Below, piece by piece: positions 1 through 29,085 of a stretch of 64,000 bases of DNA; the first letter of the stretch is position 1; every line of letters starts with the position of its first letter. Under the pieces are notes generated by a model. It was given only the letters and a program-made list of their open reading frames with translations, did not search any database and was not told the DNA's origin. The DNA is from Euptelea pleiosperma (lineage: Eukaryota > Streptophyta > Magnoliopsida > Ranunculales > Eupteleaceae), in the NCBI GenBank assembly GCA_035048495.1, contig CM068547.1:27659913-27723912 (forward strand). Reading direction: 5' to 3'. The translations under genes were made by a program, and so were the position numbers.

Positions 1-1080
1 AAAAAAAAAAGAAGATAAGAAGAAAAAGAAGGAGGGGGGGATACCTACCTGTTGGATCGCCCTCTCCTTGCCGTCCTCCACCTTAGCTGCTGCAACTCCA
101 CCAGTCCGCCTCCTACCGCCAGCAGCTGTTGCGCCGCTCCACCTCCATTAACAGCAGCTCAATGCCCCCAGCCATTAAGGAAAGAAGAAAAAGATAAGAA
201 GAACAGAGGAGGAGGCGGTCTGCACCTCCTCCATTTCATGTGCTGGTGTGCACCGTCTAGCAGCTCCCTCATCCTCCTTGCTGCCACCGTTACATCCGCT
301 AGCCGCCCTCCTCCAAAAACTTGCTGCAACGCCTCATCTCTTCTCTCTATCCCACGTCCACAAGAGCAACAGCCAGCAGTCAGCCCCCACGTTTTGGAAC
401 AAAAGAGAGTCTCTCTTCTTGCTGCCAAGACCGTCCATCATCTCCACGCATACAGCACCTCCACAAGCCGTCTTCACCACCTTCAGTCATCCTCCACCAT
501 TGACACCATCCACCTCGCTGCCCTTGTGCGCTCAACGGTGTTGCAACTCCGTCAACATCCCACCAACTCCGGCCAGCACCTCCATACAAAGCCGCATTCC
601 ACTCTCTTCATCTTTCTCAAAGGTAAGAAGAGGATCTCTGCTCTAATGGGTGGCATTCACGCATCTTCTCTCTCTATCTTTTTCTCTTTCTAGAGTTTAA
701 CTCGTTTTGCTGTTTTTAGATAGATTTTCATTCCAACAATTGTCAGTTATTATTTCTTTCAATCAATAAAGTTAGTCATTTTAAATTTAATAGTCTATTT
801 TTGTGTTTTGGTTATTGCGGGATGCAACTTCTCTTTCTAGAATCATCTAAATCATGTTTTAAAATCACACAAATCCACCACTCTCACCCTTCCACCAATA
901 TTTTCCACAATCTCTAACAAAAATTCGTCATTTTATGTTCTTATTTGCGCTAATCCGACTAATCCCGAGTGCGGATCGACATCCGACACGAATCCCTATA
1001 TAAATCTGTCAATTTTGCAGGATAATCGGATACAAATTACAAATCTTGTTGATTCTAGGGTTTCCGTAACCAACGACGCG
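1..1080. other. Gene-free left edge, C-rich then AT-rich
   Basis: No gene is recognised here. Positions 1-45 are a purine-rich A/G stretch. Positions 50-600 are unusually C- and T-rich, which keeps several frames open and yields Pro/Ser/Leu/His-rich translations on both strands with no recognisable domain. From about 690 the base composition turns AT-rich, with AATAAA-like words near 765. The C-rich, frame-indifferent part could be the untranslated leader of a degraded LTR retrotransposon, but no LTR boundary, primer site or protein domain is visible, so this is a guess. Confidence 0.4.
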
Positions 1081-1084
1081 GAAA

Positions 1085-1842
1085 ATACCTACTTTCACTG
1101 ACATACCCCCTATGACTCGGTCTACTCCCATTTGACCAATGTTGACCTGAGTTGACTACCAAATTTTGTATTACATGACAAAAATGCCCTTGTCTTATGT
1201 GTTTGGGCTTAAACCTAAACCCCATATCGAAGGGATGTGGAGGACGACCAGCCAAGAGACTCCAATGGGTTGGCCTCCCATCACCGGTGACCAACCCACC
1301 GGAGTCTCATGGCCGGCCGACCACTACTCCGGCAACAATTTAAAACTCAAGAATTTGAAAAAAAAAATTAAAGAATACAATTATATTTTTAAAAATTTTA
1401 TTAACAAAAATTAAAAAACAAGAATAAGAGCAATTTAGATTTTAAGCTTTTGAGACATGGATTTTGGAAAGATGGGTTCTCTCAATTTTAAAAAGAAATC
1501 GCATTCCCTCAGGAGTTTTATCTATTTTTATAATTTTTTTTATTTTTAATCTTTGCTTAATTCATAAAAAAAAAAAAAATCTCAAATTTACCAACAATGA
1601 TTTTTATTTTTATTTTTAATCTCCTCTTTTCATGATTGACTCGGGGTTTGGGCAAAACCCAAATCCTTGTCCTACAGTTGAAGACAAGGGCACTTTTATC
1701 CATTAATACAAAATTTGGAAGTCAACTCAGGTCAACACTGGCCAAATGACAGTTGACCGAGTCATAGGGGGGTATGTCAGCTTTTTCAAATCATGGGGGG
1801 TATGTCAAATTTTCAAAATAACACGGGGGTATGTCAAAAATT
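1085..1842. mobile_element. Non-autonomous DNA transposon with ~100-bp inverted ends
   Basis: The arm at about 1101-1195 (CATACCCCCTATGACTCGGT onward) returns in reverse complement at about 1683-1780 (ending GAGTCATAGGGGGGTATGTC). The two arms share a block with GTTGACCTGAGTTGAC and an ATGCCCTTGTC-like word. The ~560-bp core is AT-rich and has no coding potential. Extra GGGGGTATGTC repeats continue to about 1842 on the right. Long inverted ends without a transposase suggest a MULE-type MITE. The outer limits and target duplication were not resolved. A shorter relative with ACCCCCTTTGACC ends lies at 21640-21770. Confidence 0.6.
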
Positions 1843-1989
1843 TCCTTTTTTTAATACTTCTTTTGTTTTACTTTTATTGTTTAAAAATTTAACCTAATTT
1901 TTGAATGAATTAATGAATGACAGACCACCAAGTCGGCTTCTATGTACAACCAAGAAAGGGAATGTAGTGATTCCCCTTACCTGGTTGTT

Positions 1990-2382
1990 GAGTAAACCTT
2001 TGATGACACTTGCAGTCAGCAACACTGCTGACTGCAGCCAATATGAGCCACATGGCACATTCTTAAGAGGACACTGACCGTATGGATGTTTGGTCAATCC
2101 CTAAGTGGACCTACGAACCAAAAATCAGTCTGATTAGTGATTTAAAACCTTTGGATCTTTGTACCCAAATAATGCTCAATTTCTACGGTTAAAATCAACC
2201 CATGAAAATAACTTCAATCCAATGCTTAGAAACCACCGATCATGTTTATTTTTGGTCTGTAGGTCCACCTAGTGATTGGCCAAACATACATACGATTAGT
2301 GTCCTCTTAAGAGTGCCATGTGGCTCATATTGGCTGTAGTCAGCGGTGTCGCTGACTGCAGGTGTCATCGAAGGTTTACTCC
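1990..2382. mobile_element. Mutator-like MITE of the CACGTGGC family, copy A
   Basis: The inverted ends begin GAGTAAACCTTTGATGACAC and run inward about 70 bp through GCAGTCAGC to AATATGAGCCACATGGC, mirrored on the right (GCCATGTGGCTCATATTGG to GGTTTACTCC). The flanks TGGTTGTT (1982-1989) and ATGGTTGTT (2383-2391) look like a nearly intact 8-9 bp target duplication, which fits Mutator-like elements. The core motifs (CTGACCGTATGGATGTTTGG, AAAATCAGnCTGATTAGTGA) recur in copies at 2458, 16185, 23398, 30646 and, in part, 41019. Confidence 0.75.
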
Positions 2383-2457
2383 ATGGTTGTTTGTTTTGTT
2401 ATACCAAGACTTGATTTCTTAATTTAATGCTTGCTATTTTGAAGACCACTATTTTGA

Positions 2458-2811
2458 GAGTTAAGACTTGCCTGACCACCCACAATATAAGCCACGTGGC
2501 AATTTATTAGAGGACACTGACCGTATTAATGTTTGGCCAATCCCTAGGTGGACCTATAAACCCAAAATCAACCGGATCAGTGGATTTCTAAGCGTTAGTT
2601 GAAGTCATTTTCTTTGGTTGATTTTAACCGTAGGAATTTGAGCATTATTTACCATTATTTCCATACGAAGATCCAAAGGTTTCAAATCACTAATCAGGCT
2701 GATTTTTGTTTTTATAGGTCCACTTGCGGATTGGTCAATCATCTATACAGTCAGTTTTCTCTAATAAATTGCCACGTGGCTATATTGTGGGTGGTCAGGC
2801 AAGTCTTACTC
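2458..2811. mobile_element. Mutator-like MITE of the CACGTGGC family, copy B
   Basis: A 354-bp element with inverted ends GAGTTAAGACTTGCCTGACC / GGTCAGGCAAGTCTTACTC. A perfect 9-bp target duplication CTATTTTGA lies at 2449-2457 and 2812-2820, the size typical of Mutator-superfamily elements. Each end carries a perfect GCCACGTGGC palindrome (G-box core CACGTG). It has no coding capacity. It shares its core with copy A but has different outermost sequence, so the family has diversified at its tips. Confidence 0.85.
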
Positions 2812-2920
2812 CTATTTTGAAGACCAAAAAGCAAAAAAAAGATTTGGCATAAGTTTTAACTTTTAACCCGAGACAACCCCCTCTTTGTTGGGGGCATTGC
2901 GCGGCCTGGAGAAATGCACG

Positions 2921-3062
2921 GAGAAAAATTTTGAAGCCGCGGAAATTTAGCAAACAAGCGGCCAGTCATATTGCACCCGGTACACCAGGGTTAACCTGGC
3001 AACATAATATGATTGGTGCATGATCGCCGCTTCTAAATTTCAGCGGCTTCAAAAATTTTCTC
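2921..3062. mobile_element. 142-bp MITE upstream of the Rab gene
   Basis: The 30-bp inverted ends GAGAAAAATTTTGAAGCCGC (2921 onward) and GCGGCTTCAAAAATTTTCTC (3043-3062) differ by only one or two bases across their full length. The loop of about 80 bp contains CCCGGTACACCAGGGTTAAC. No target duplication was found. This is a second, unrelated MITE in the ~1 kb upstream of the RABH1 transcript. Confidence 0.7.
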
Positions 3063-3196
3063 GAATGGGAAGCCGTTTCATAGGTGTTTATAGATGGACT
3101 GTCTGAGTTGGACAATGTGGCCAGGAAAAACCCGATACTTCAGTGAAGAGTTCTGGAGTGCCGCTCCAGAAAAACCTTTACATCTATAATATAAAA

Positions 3197-3570
3197 CAAG
3201 GTTTAAAAGGGGCTGTTATAACGTTATAACGGACTGTGGGTGTTACCGTTTTTTCCACTACAACGGCCGTTAAAATGGATTGTAATGCACAGGGGCAAAA
3301 ATGAAAGAAAATGGGAAAATAATGGAAATAGCGGAAAATAACGGCGCTAAAATCAATTTTCAATATTTGAATTTAAATTTTCAATAAAATTATGATGGTA
3401 AAAATGGAAAATAACGGAAATAACGGACGTATTTTTAACTAATATTTTAACAAAATTTTTCAGAAAATAACGCTCGTTGTTTTTGTTATAACGGAAAAAT
3501 AATGGAAAGTAACGGCCGTTATAACGAAATACCCGGCCGTTATTTTCTGAGCGTTAAAACGGTACATAAC
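3197..3570. mobile_element. hAT-type MITE of the CAAGGTTTAAA / CCGTTATAACGG family in the Rab promoter
   Basis: The element starts CAAGGTTTAAAAGGGGC and is packed with CGTTATAACG-like words and AAAATAACGG repeats on either side of an AATTTAAATTTT core. The right terminus is degraded. The family is defined by the complete copy at 32449-33707, which has CAAGGTTTAAA ends and an 8-bp target duplication. This copy ends about 340 bp before the RABH1 start codon, so it probably lies in the promoter or at the transcription start region. Confidence 0.65.
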
Positions 3571-3881
3571 GAAAGAGGCACTCGCATTGTTTTCGTGTCG
3601 GAATTTCAAACTCGGTGACGAATCGAAGAAATAAACACCGAAATCTCTTTAAATTATTTAACGCGGAAAAACCAAGTCACAAGCCAGCTGCTTAGATTCA
3701 ATTCTCTCTCTCTCTCAGAAACGGATCCATTTTGAAGAGAGGATTCAGACGAGAGGATTCACACAATCAAGTAACTTCGAGATTTCGATAGCAGCGGCGG
3801 ATCCTCGAATTCTTCGCTGAAATCTCCGTACGTTTCGATCGGTTGTCGGAGATCTCGATTCGATTTCGATTTCGTCTTTGA

Positions 3882-22012
<18,131 letters not shown>

Positions 22013-22870
22013 TGCGTGCAATGCCGGGCTGAAACTCCCATTTCTCCATACTGTTTCCTGCTTTATTGGTTTGTGATCTGCTCCCTTGTATGTAAAGGTT
22101 TTATCCTTTTATCCTTTTCTTTTTGAGTATTTGACTTTAGTATAGTTGATCATTCAGCATGACAAGCGTCCTTTTGTAATGGAAGTGTATCGAAGAAGAA
22201 GCCGGCATTAGAATGAACCTACTCGTGGTGGTCGAAAGTTCGTCTATCAGTGTGTTTTGTAGTAAGAATTGTTTAGAACCTTCAATAGATTCAGATTCTT
22301 AAGGATTTTAAGATTCTCCACTTGGTGTAGGCTATGGAAATCCTATTATCTGCTTGTTCGATTGATGGTCTTAATGCAGTAACATGAGATTAGATAACCA
22401 TTCCTGAAGGGAAGAGTGTTTGATTTGTTCGTCCCTCAAACTGAATTGAGATTCGAACCAAACAGCCTTTGTAAAGAGAACTTTTTTGAAGCTGCGGGAT
22501 TTTTGAAGCAGCGCTCATGCGCCAATGATCGTGTGCCACATATACCTGGGTTTAAGCTTTGGTTTTTAAAAAGTAACCATAGCTATATGTTGCGGGCTAT
22601 CATATTGGGGCATGATTGCTTCTTCGAAGGGGTGACTTACGTGCCCTGTGGGATTAGTCGGGTGCACTAAGAGGCCTGGATACCCGTGGTATAAAAAAAA
22701 AGCACTGCTTCACAAATTTTCTTGCAAATGGGGACGTTACAAACAGATGTGTTTCATTCTCATCTTCTTGGTGGCTCGTTGGAACGCCACGCCTTGGTTG
22801 ATCTAGAGTAGAGTCCACCTTCGCTGACTGCGGAGTGTCAGCTGCTTCACAGACAATCACGATTGGTGAA
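22013..22870. other. Rab 3' UTR and downstream region
   Basis: The first few hundred bases after the stop are expected 3' UTR; no single polyadenylation site can be chosen. At about 22625-22695 the words GGGATTAGTCGGGTGCAC and GGCCTGGATACCCGTGG plus an A-tract match the 3' module of the tRNA-SINE family seen at 36369 and 31650. Confidence 0.4.
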
Positions 22871-23345
22871 AGGAAAAAGATGTAACAAGGTATGCCTGAA
22901 ACTTTTTCAAATGGGGAAGCACGATTTTTGTTACTAGCCGCTGTCATCTGGGCCCACTGACCGCATGGATGTTTGTCCCACCCCTTGGTGGATATACACA
23001 CAAAAATTAACCCCGATTGGTAATCTCTAACCATTAGATGTTATTACTTTTTAAGGCGTGCTTATAGCTGTTGAATTCAACCATTTTTTGAGCACTAAAA
23101 CCAACGGTTAAAAATCATCAAACAGGCTGATTTTTCGTATGAATGTTTACTAAGGTACGTGCTAAACATCCATACGGTCAGTGGGCCCAGATGACGGCCG
23201 TGAGTAACAAATATGCGCTTCCGCATTTGAAAAGATCTCAGGTATACCTTGTTAGATCGACCCTTGGTGAAATTGGAACGCCACGCCTTGGTTGATCTAG
23301 AGTCCACCTTCCCTGACTGCGGAGTGTCAGCGGCTCCACGGACAA
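22771..23345. mobile_element. MITE lying between two ~85-bp direct repeats
   Basis: The segment GGAACGCCACGCCTTGGTTG...GGAGTGTCAGC is present at about 22772-22860 and again, same direction, at about 23268-23340. Between them, about 22880-23256 is an inverted-repeat element with ends TAACAAGGTATGCCTGAAAC / GGTATACCTTGTTA and subterminal GGGCCCACTGACCG / CGGTCAGTGGGCCC. Its core words (GGATGTTTG, CCATACGGTCAG) relate it to the CACGTGGC MITEs. The direct repeats could be a duplicated flank or part of an outer element. Confidence 0.55.
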
Positions 23346-23397
23346 TTTCTCGGCATGTGGATTTTGTAAGGTGAGTGTTTTGTAAGATTTTCTTTTA

Positions 23398-23798
23398 GGG
23401 GATCTGGCTCCAGTTACTACCTTAAAATGACATGCTCCTGTTACATGACACAATATGAGCCACGTGGTACACTCTTAGAGGACTAAGACCGTTGGATGTT
23501 TGGTCAATCCCTAGGTGGCCTAGTAACTAAAAATCAGCCTGATTAGTGATTTCTAGACGTTGGATCTTTGTACCTCAAATACTGCTTAAATTCCCACAGT
23601 TGAGACCAATCCATGAAAATAAGTCCAATCCAACACTTATAAATCACTAATCAGACTGATTTTTGGTTTGTAGGTTCACTTAAGGATTGGCCAAACATCC
23701 ATATGGTCAGAGTCCTCTAAGAGTGTGCCACGTGGCTTATATTGTGTCCTGTAACCGGAGCCTATCATTTGAGGGCAGTAATAACAGGAGCCCGAGCC
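23398..23798. mobile_element. Mutator-like MITE of the CACGTGGC family, copy D
   Basis: A 401-bp element with a perfect 9-bp target duplication TTTCTTTTA (23389-23397 and 23799-23807). The inverted ends of ~65 bp contain GGCTCCAGTTACTACC, then GACACAATATGAGCCACGTGG; the mirror is GCCACGTGGCTTATATTGTG and CCGGAGCC. This copy defines the outer tip found truncating the PUP-d exon (38697-38725) and at 41019-41161. Confidence 0.85.
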
Positions 23799-23807
23799 TT
23801 TCTTTTA

Positions 23808-24652
23808 ATTCACTTGGATAGGTGGCAAAAAGCGCCCGGGTACAGGCCGAGATCTCTGATTGTCAGCGGCTTCGCTGACACTCCATTGTCAGCGAAGGCG
23901 GATTCGGTGATCTACATGACAAATATCAGCCTGATTGTTGATTTTTAGCCATTGGGTTGGAGCATTTTTCATCATGGCTTCGGAAGGGTTCCAAGCCCAT
24001 AATGAAAAAGTTCCCAAAAGAATGCGCCATATGGCATTTTGAGGGAATTCTGTATCATAGATTTTGTCCAAAACCTGATGCTTCGGCGTATGCTAGCAAG
24101 CAACTCCTTAATGGAGATGGACATATGGAACCCAAGGAATTTTTTTTATTTTTATTTTATCGTGCAAGACAAGAAAAATCCTTGAAAATCACGCCTTCGA
24201 AGAAAAATACATAATTATTTCTTTCTAGTATTTTTCGAATCTCGTCTTGATCCTCTGATCCAGGGTAGCACCAGTTAAAAAAAAAAAATAGCAAAAATCC
24301 TCTGCGTCTATCTGCTCACTTAATTTTTTCCTTTTTTTGGATAATTGTAGTGTCCAAAGATGTTGGATACAAAAAGAATCTTAACATCAACAAAGTTGTG
24401 CGGCTTGTGCCAGGTGTAACTAAGGAAACCTAGTGACCATTCCAACCAGTTTTTCTTCTGACTTTTCCATGCTTTGTTTTTCAAAAAAGGGGGGTAAATT
24501 CTCTAGGTAGCCTGTAACTCTTCTTCAATGTTGTTGGACGCTTTTAATGTTGAACGACAGATGACCCTATAAGAACCCCATATTTTTTGGCAGGAGTGTT
24601 GCAACTCAATTTGCTACTCTGTCTCAATTTGCAACTCTCTCTTTCTTGATTG
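23808..24652. other. Intergenic sequence before PUP-a
   Basis: Short inverted words such as GTCAGCGGCTTCGCTGAC (23859) suggest MITE debris. No gene was seen. A putative promoter for PUP-a must lie here, but no convincing TATA box or transcript start can be picked. Confidence 0.35.
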
Positions 24653-24690
24653 ACAGGCGAGGTTCAAACACTGCAACTTAACATGTTAGG

Positions 24691-24727
<37 letters not shown>

Positions 24728-27700
24728 ATTATTGGATTTCATTTTTCAAAGAAACAACCAAACAAGGAAAAAAAACCCAGCTAAGTTTCATCTCCTTCAA
24801 CCTTCAAAAGAGGAAGAGAAGTCCTTAAACTGATTGTTTGATTCTTATTACATCTTCTCTAATCTAGGGTTTAAATTCGTGAAATAAAACAGAACATGGG
24901 TTGTAATGTAAGCCACTTTCATCACTATCTATTGGCACTCCAGTCAAAAAAAAAAAAGCATCTTCTAATTTTATTCTCTTTCAACAATCAAACCAGAAGT
25001 ATTTCCTCATTCATTTAGGTCAATGTTTTATTGGGTTCTTCTTGGTTCTTACAAACAGTATATATGTTAATTGCTTTCTTAAACAATCCCCAAAACTTGG
25101 AACTGTCATCACTTTCAGCTTTCAAGCTTAAAGGGATGAGAGAGAACTCAGAAGGCATGGTTTTGTCTGTCTATCCATCTTCCAAGATGAATAACAAATG
25201 GGTTTTCACCCACTTTGATCATACTTTCTTAAATCTCCAAAAAACAGCTCCAATTCTCAACTTTCCAAGTTTTCAACAAGTAAAAGGAAGCTTTGTTATC
25301 TTTTTCTTATGGAACATTCCCAGTTGGTCCATATATCCAAAAGCTTGTTTGCTTTGATAACCAATTCCCCAAAACCAGTTCTAGAGTCTCACCACTTTTT
25401 AAGTTTTTTATTTTTATTTTTTATAGGTAAGCCTGTTTTTTTTTAAAGAGATCAGTTAATCGGTGAAGGCGGGTTTTGAACCCAGGTCTCTGGTATCATC
25501 GCCCACAAACTTTACCAACCGAGTAAGCTGGCACCTTCAAAATAAAGGGTTTTATTTAATGACAATTAGAGATAAGTAAAGGATTTTAGTAGACATGGGT
25601 TCTTAGAATGGATTGCTAACTATGCCCAGATTACATATAAATGGAAATTTTATTGATGAGACTTCTTCAATTTTAGCCAATTTCTTATTACGAATAATTC
25701 CGAAAACTTCAGGAGAAAAAGAGGCATGTACCTATTATGGTGATGGTGCGATTCGATTATTTTATTTTATTTACAATTCTCAATCTAACGAGAAAGGCTT
25801 AAGGTTTCTATATCTTCAAATTTGATGGTGTTTTTGTAAAATCCAACTCCACCCATCTCTATTTGCAATATCAAATTTAATATTTATTTGTTCTTGACAT
25901 CAAATATAAAGATTTTTATTCTTGACATTAAATATAGAGATTTTTATTCTTGACATCAAATATAGAAATCTATTTTTCACTTTCTGAATTTCTATTTTTA
26001 TCTTTTTTCCTTTCATTTAACTTTTTTTAAATACGTCATTGTCATTAAAAAGTTTCAAAAGAATTCCCAACTTATTTTTAAATACTTTTTCTTTTTGAAA
26101 TAATTTTTTTTTTGTAGAAGATCCTTTTTTGAAGAAGTTGGTTGGAGACGCTCTCACTGGATCCTACTTCTTTGTTGAGCTGCCGAGCCACTTCAGCTGT
26201 CGCCATCTGTACACAATGGATTGGGACCCATGTGATTTGATAGGAGAATATTTTAAAATGTTAAAATATTCCACTCTGCCATGTAGAGATGGCAGCACTT
26301 GAGATGCCACAGTTCCATAGAGAAAAAAGGTCCACATAAAAAGTTTACATCATAACTCATTGTTTTCCTTAAACAATACCCAACATTCCTGGCCCTGTCA
26401 TCCAAAATATTTTTTTCACGTACTTCAATCCCTTAACCCAACCTGCGTTAAGCCCTTGGTTAGTGGTTAACAAGGGGTACTTGTCAGACATTTTGGGAGG
26501 GGGACATCAAAGATTGAAGTCCCCTGGGCAAGCGAATTTTTTCTTCAAGAACCAATTCTTTTTCTTTTTTGTAGTTACCCCCCCAACCTGCGTTGAGCCC
26601 TTGGTTAGTGGTTAACAAGGGGTACTTGTCAGACATTTTGAAGTCCCCTGGGCAAGCGAATTTTTTCTTCAAGAACCAATTCTTTTTTTTTTTTGTAGTT
26701 ACCCCCCCCCCCGTGTGGGTTTGACCCACACACCAACCATTTGAGTCGCATAGTCAAAGCTTTCCAAATTAAGTAATTAACTAAACAAATGCTACTCCAC
26801 AGGTAACCCCGGACAAAAAAGTATACGGTTGAGACCATTGACCATTAGATCCAAGAGATCCTTGGTCCACAACTGCAGAGGTTAAAATAGTTATTGCCTT
26901 GTGGACCCGTGGATCTCTTGAATCCAACGGTCAATGGCCTCAACCACACGTATTTTTGTCTGGTCATCCGTGGGGTAGCACGACTCTTTAACTAAAGAGA
27001 ATTCATGGTTTTACATCCATTTTCCAATTGGAGAGATGGTTTTACGGCTTTTCTTTGTCGTAAATGAACATTTCTTTCTTTCCATAATTTCTTTGATAAC
27101 ATTGTAATGATCTCGTTAAATCCCATCTTGTTACAAAGAACCATGGTTTAAATAACGTTCTTTATAACTAAAACAATGGCCGTTACAATGGATTCGGACC
27201 TCCTTCGTTACATTATGGTTTTATCGCTCAGAAAATAGCAGCCATTATATTCTGTTATTTTTCCGTAATAACAAAATTAGCAACCATTATTTTCTGAAAA
27301 AAAATGTCCGTTATTTTCTATTATTTTCTTTTATTGAAAATTTGAAATTCAAAATTTGAATTTTAGAGCCGTTATTTCCATTATTTTCTCATTTTTTTCC
27401 CTTTTTGCCCCTGTGCATTACAATCCCTTATAACTGAAAAAACGGTAGTGCCCCCAGAACTAAATCAATTTTCTTCTTGTGTGTTCTTTCAATTTCAAGA
27501 AGCCCAAGAACCAAAGTCGCTGAAAGAAGCAACTGCCATTGAACAACCACCACAGCAACTCCTCATACACAGCCGCGGGAAATGGTGGCTCTTTGTGGCA
27601 CTCAATAGTGTGTTTCTTCTTGTTGGTCAAGCTGCTGCTACTCTTCTCGGAGGATTTTACTTCGACCAAGGTGGGAAAAGCAAATGGATGGCAACACTAG

Positions 27701-28611
27701 TTCAATCCGCAGCCTTTCCGATTCTCTTGATCCCATTGTTCTTCTTCCATTCCTCCTCCCCTCAACCTGACCCTTACTCTACCACCATTACCCCACCTTC
27801 TCTTGCTTTACTCACTCTGGTTTACTCCTCCCTTGGCTTACTTTTAGCTGGTGACAACTTCTTGTACTCCGTTGGGTTTGCATACCTCCCTATCTCTACA
27901 TATTCCCTCATTTGTGCAACCCAATTGGCTTTTAACGCCATCTTTTCCTTCTTCATCAATTCCCATAAATTCACAGCTTTAATACTTAATTCTGCAGTCC
28001 TCCTCAGCTTATCCGCCACCCTTCTAGCAAGTGGCGCCGATTCAGGAGAACCCAAAAGAATTTCTAAAGAAAAGTACGTGGTTGGCTTCATATGCACCCT
28101 TGCTGCATCAGCCTTGTACTCCCTATTGCTTTCCCTCATGCAACTTTCCTTCGAGAAGGTTCTAAGAAAGGAGACATTTTCCGTGGTCTTGGAAATGCAA
28201 ATTTATATATCATTTGTAGCCACGTGTGCTTGCGTTGTGGGTCTTTTCGCAAGTGGGGAATGGAGTGGTTTGAGTGGAGAGATGGAGGGGTTTAAGAAGG
28301 GGAGAGTGATTTATATAATGACTTTGGTTTGGAGTGCTGTTGCTTGGCAGATTTGCTCTGTTGGGATTGTGGGGTTGGTTTTTCTGGTTTCTTCTCTCTT
28401 CTCTAATGTCATTAGTACCCTGTCTTTTCCTCTTGCTCCTCTTCTTGCTGTGATAGCTTTTCATGACAAGATGGATGGGGTGAAGGTGGTGGCCATGTTG
28501 TTGGCAATGTGGGGCCTTGCTTCTTATTTCTATCAGCATTATCTTGACGATTCTAAGCCCAAAGAAAAATTAACTGATCTCGTTAAGGACCCTGATGCTT
28601 CTGCTTTTTGA
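24653..28611 (+). CDS. PUP: PUP-a: purine-permease family transporter (two exons)
   Basis: Plant purine permease (PUP, drug/metabolite transporter superfamily, about ten membrane segments), probably a plasma-membrane importer of purines, cytokinins or related heterocycles; the substrate is unknown. Exon 2 is 27500-28611. It carries [13 protein letters not shown] (TM1), [81 protein letters not shown] and [10 protein letters not shown]. Exon 1 matches the PUP-b exon 1 at 24653-24689, but the conserved ATG is ACA here. The only in-frame ATG left is at 24683, which gives a 372-residue protein starting MLEAQEPK; a start at 27448 inside the intron is an alternative. The splice junction G|gtacct ... 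caag|AA keeps the phase. The intron is 2.8 kb. Otherwise intact and closest to PUP-b. Confidence 0.88.
24699..24722 (+). repeat. CT microsatellite in PUP-a intron 1
   Basis: About a dozen uninterrupted TC dinucleotides begin ten bases after the exon-1 donor site. A comparable but shorter TCTCTCTC tract follows the PUP-b donor (33860-33868), so it was probably ancestral. Confidence 0.85.
25425..25535 (-). mobile_element. tRNA-derived SINE fragment in PUP-a intron
   Basis: Read on the minus strand, GTGCCAGCTTACTCGGTTGG resembles a polymerase III A box and ACCTGGGTTCAAAACCCGCC a B box (GGTTCRANNCC), about 45 bp apart. A T-rich region on the left is the tail in minus orientation. The same family, interrupted by an L1 tail, occurs at 43490-43828. 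The tRNA fold is too degraded for a functional tRNA. Confidence 0.65.
26436..26712. repeat. Tandem duplication of a ~140-bp unit
   Basis: AACCTGCGTTAAGCCCTTGG...AGTTACCCCCC at about 26440-26583 is followed directly by a second copy at about 26584-26712 with a 21-bp gap in the middle and a longer poly-C tract. The unit contains GTTAACAAGGGGTACTTGTC. Confidence 0.75.
26788..26980. mobile_element. ~190-bp MITE in PUP-a intron
   Basis: The ends GCTACTCCACAGGTAACC and GGTCATCCGTGGGGTAGC are imperfect inverted repeats. Inside, ACGGTTGAGACCATTGACC (26826) is mirrored by GGTCAATGGCCTCAACC (26927), and CAAGAGATCC by GGATCTCTTG. No target duplication was resolved. Confidence 0.65.
27143..27455. mobile_element. 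hAT MITE (CAAGGTTTAAA family) next to PUP-a exon 2
   Basis: It begins CATGGTTTAAATAACG and runs through GGACCTCC, TTATTTTC/GAAAATAA repeats and the AAAATTTGAATTTT core to ACGGTAGTGCCCCCAG, where the last ~40 bp of the family consensus are missing. It ends 45 bp before the exon-2 acceptor, so it lies across or beside the branch-point region of PUP-a. Confidence 0.65.
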
Positions 28612-29043
28612 GCCAGAGGTCGGTTTATCAGTTCTGTATCAACATATGTCAAGCTATTAGGACTCTAATTTTTTTTTTTTTTTTTTTTTTTTGTTTTTTT
28701 GTTGTGTGTATATAAGTTGATTTATTTGGAGTTGTACTTTTTTTTTTTACATCTATTTGAAGATATAGGGCAGGGACAGAATGACTCATGGAATTCTTAC
28801 TAACAGATTACTAATGGACGTGGGGCCCACATGCATGTGAGTTAAGAGCTGATTTTTGGTGAGGATGATCTCCTCACCATGGAGATCATCCTTGTCAAAA
28901 ATCAGTAATTTTAAAAACTTCTAACCCTATCAAAGATGGACCTAAATTTAATGGTGAAAATCGATGGTCCAAACTTTTTCAATTTGCAATCCACTTTTCA
29001 TAAGGCTGCAAATGTTGGAATGGGCTGATTTTGTGTGTGATTG

Positions 29044-29085
<42 letters not shown>

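Noticed and set aside
52..693. 213-residue Pro/Ser/Leu-rich frame
   Set aside because: C-rich composition removes stops in several frames at once; no domain, no splice partner and no signal peptide logic.
25425..25535. Functional tRNA gene
   Set aside because: A- and B-box-like words are present, but the acceptor and anticodon stems do not pair; it is a SINE head.
27448..27499. Single-exon start for PUP-a at the ATG of 27448
   Set aside because: The 17 residues it adds come from the MITE edge and intron; splicing from the homologous exon 1 restores the EAQEP start seen in PUP-b and PUP-c. Kept only as an alternative.
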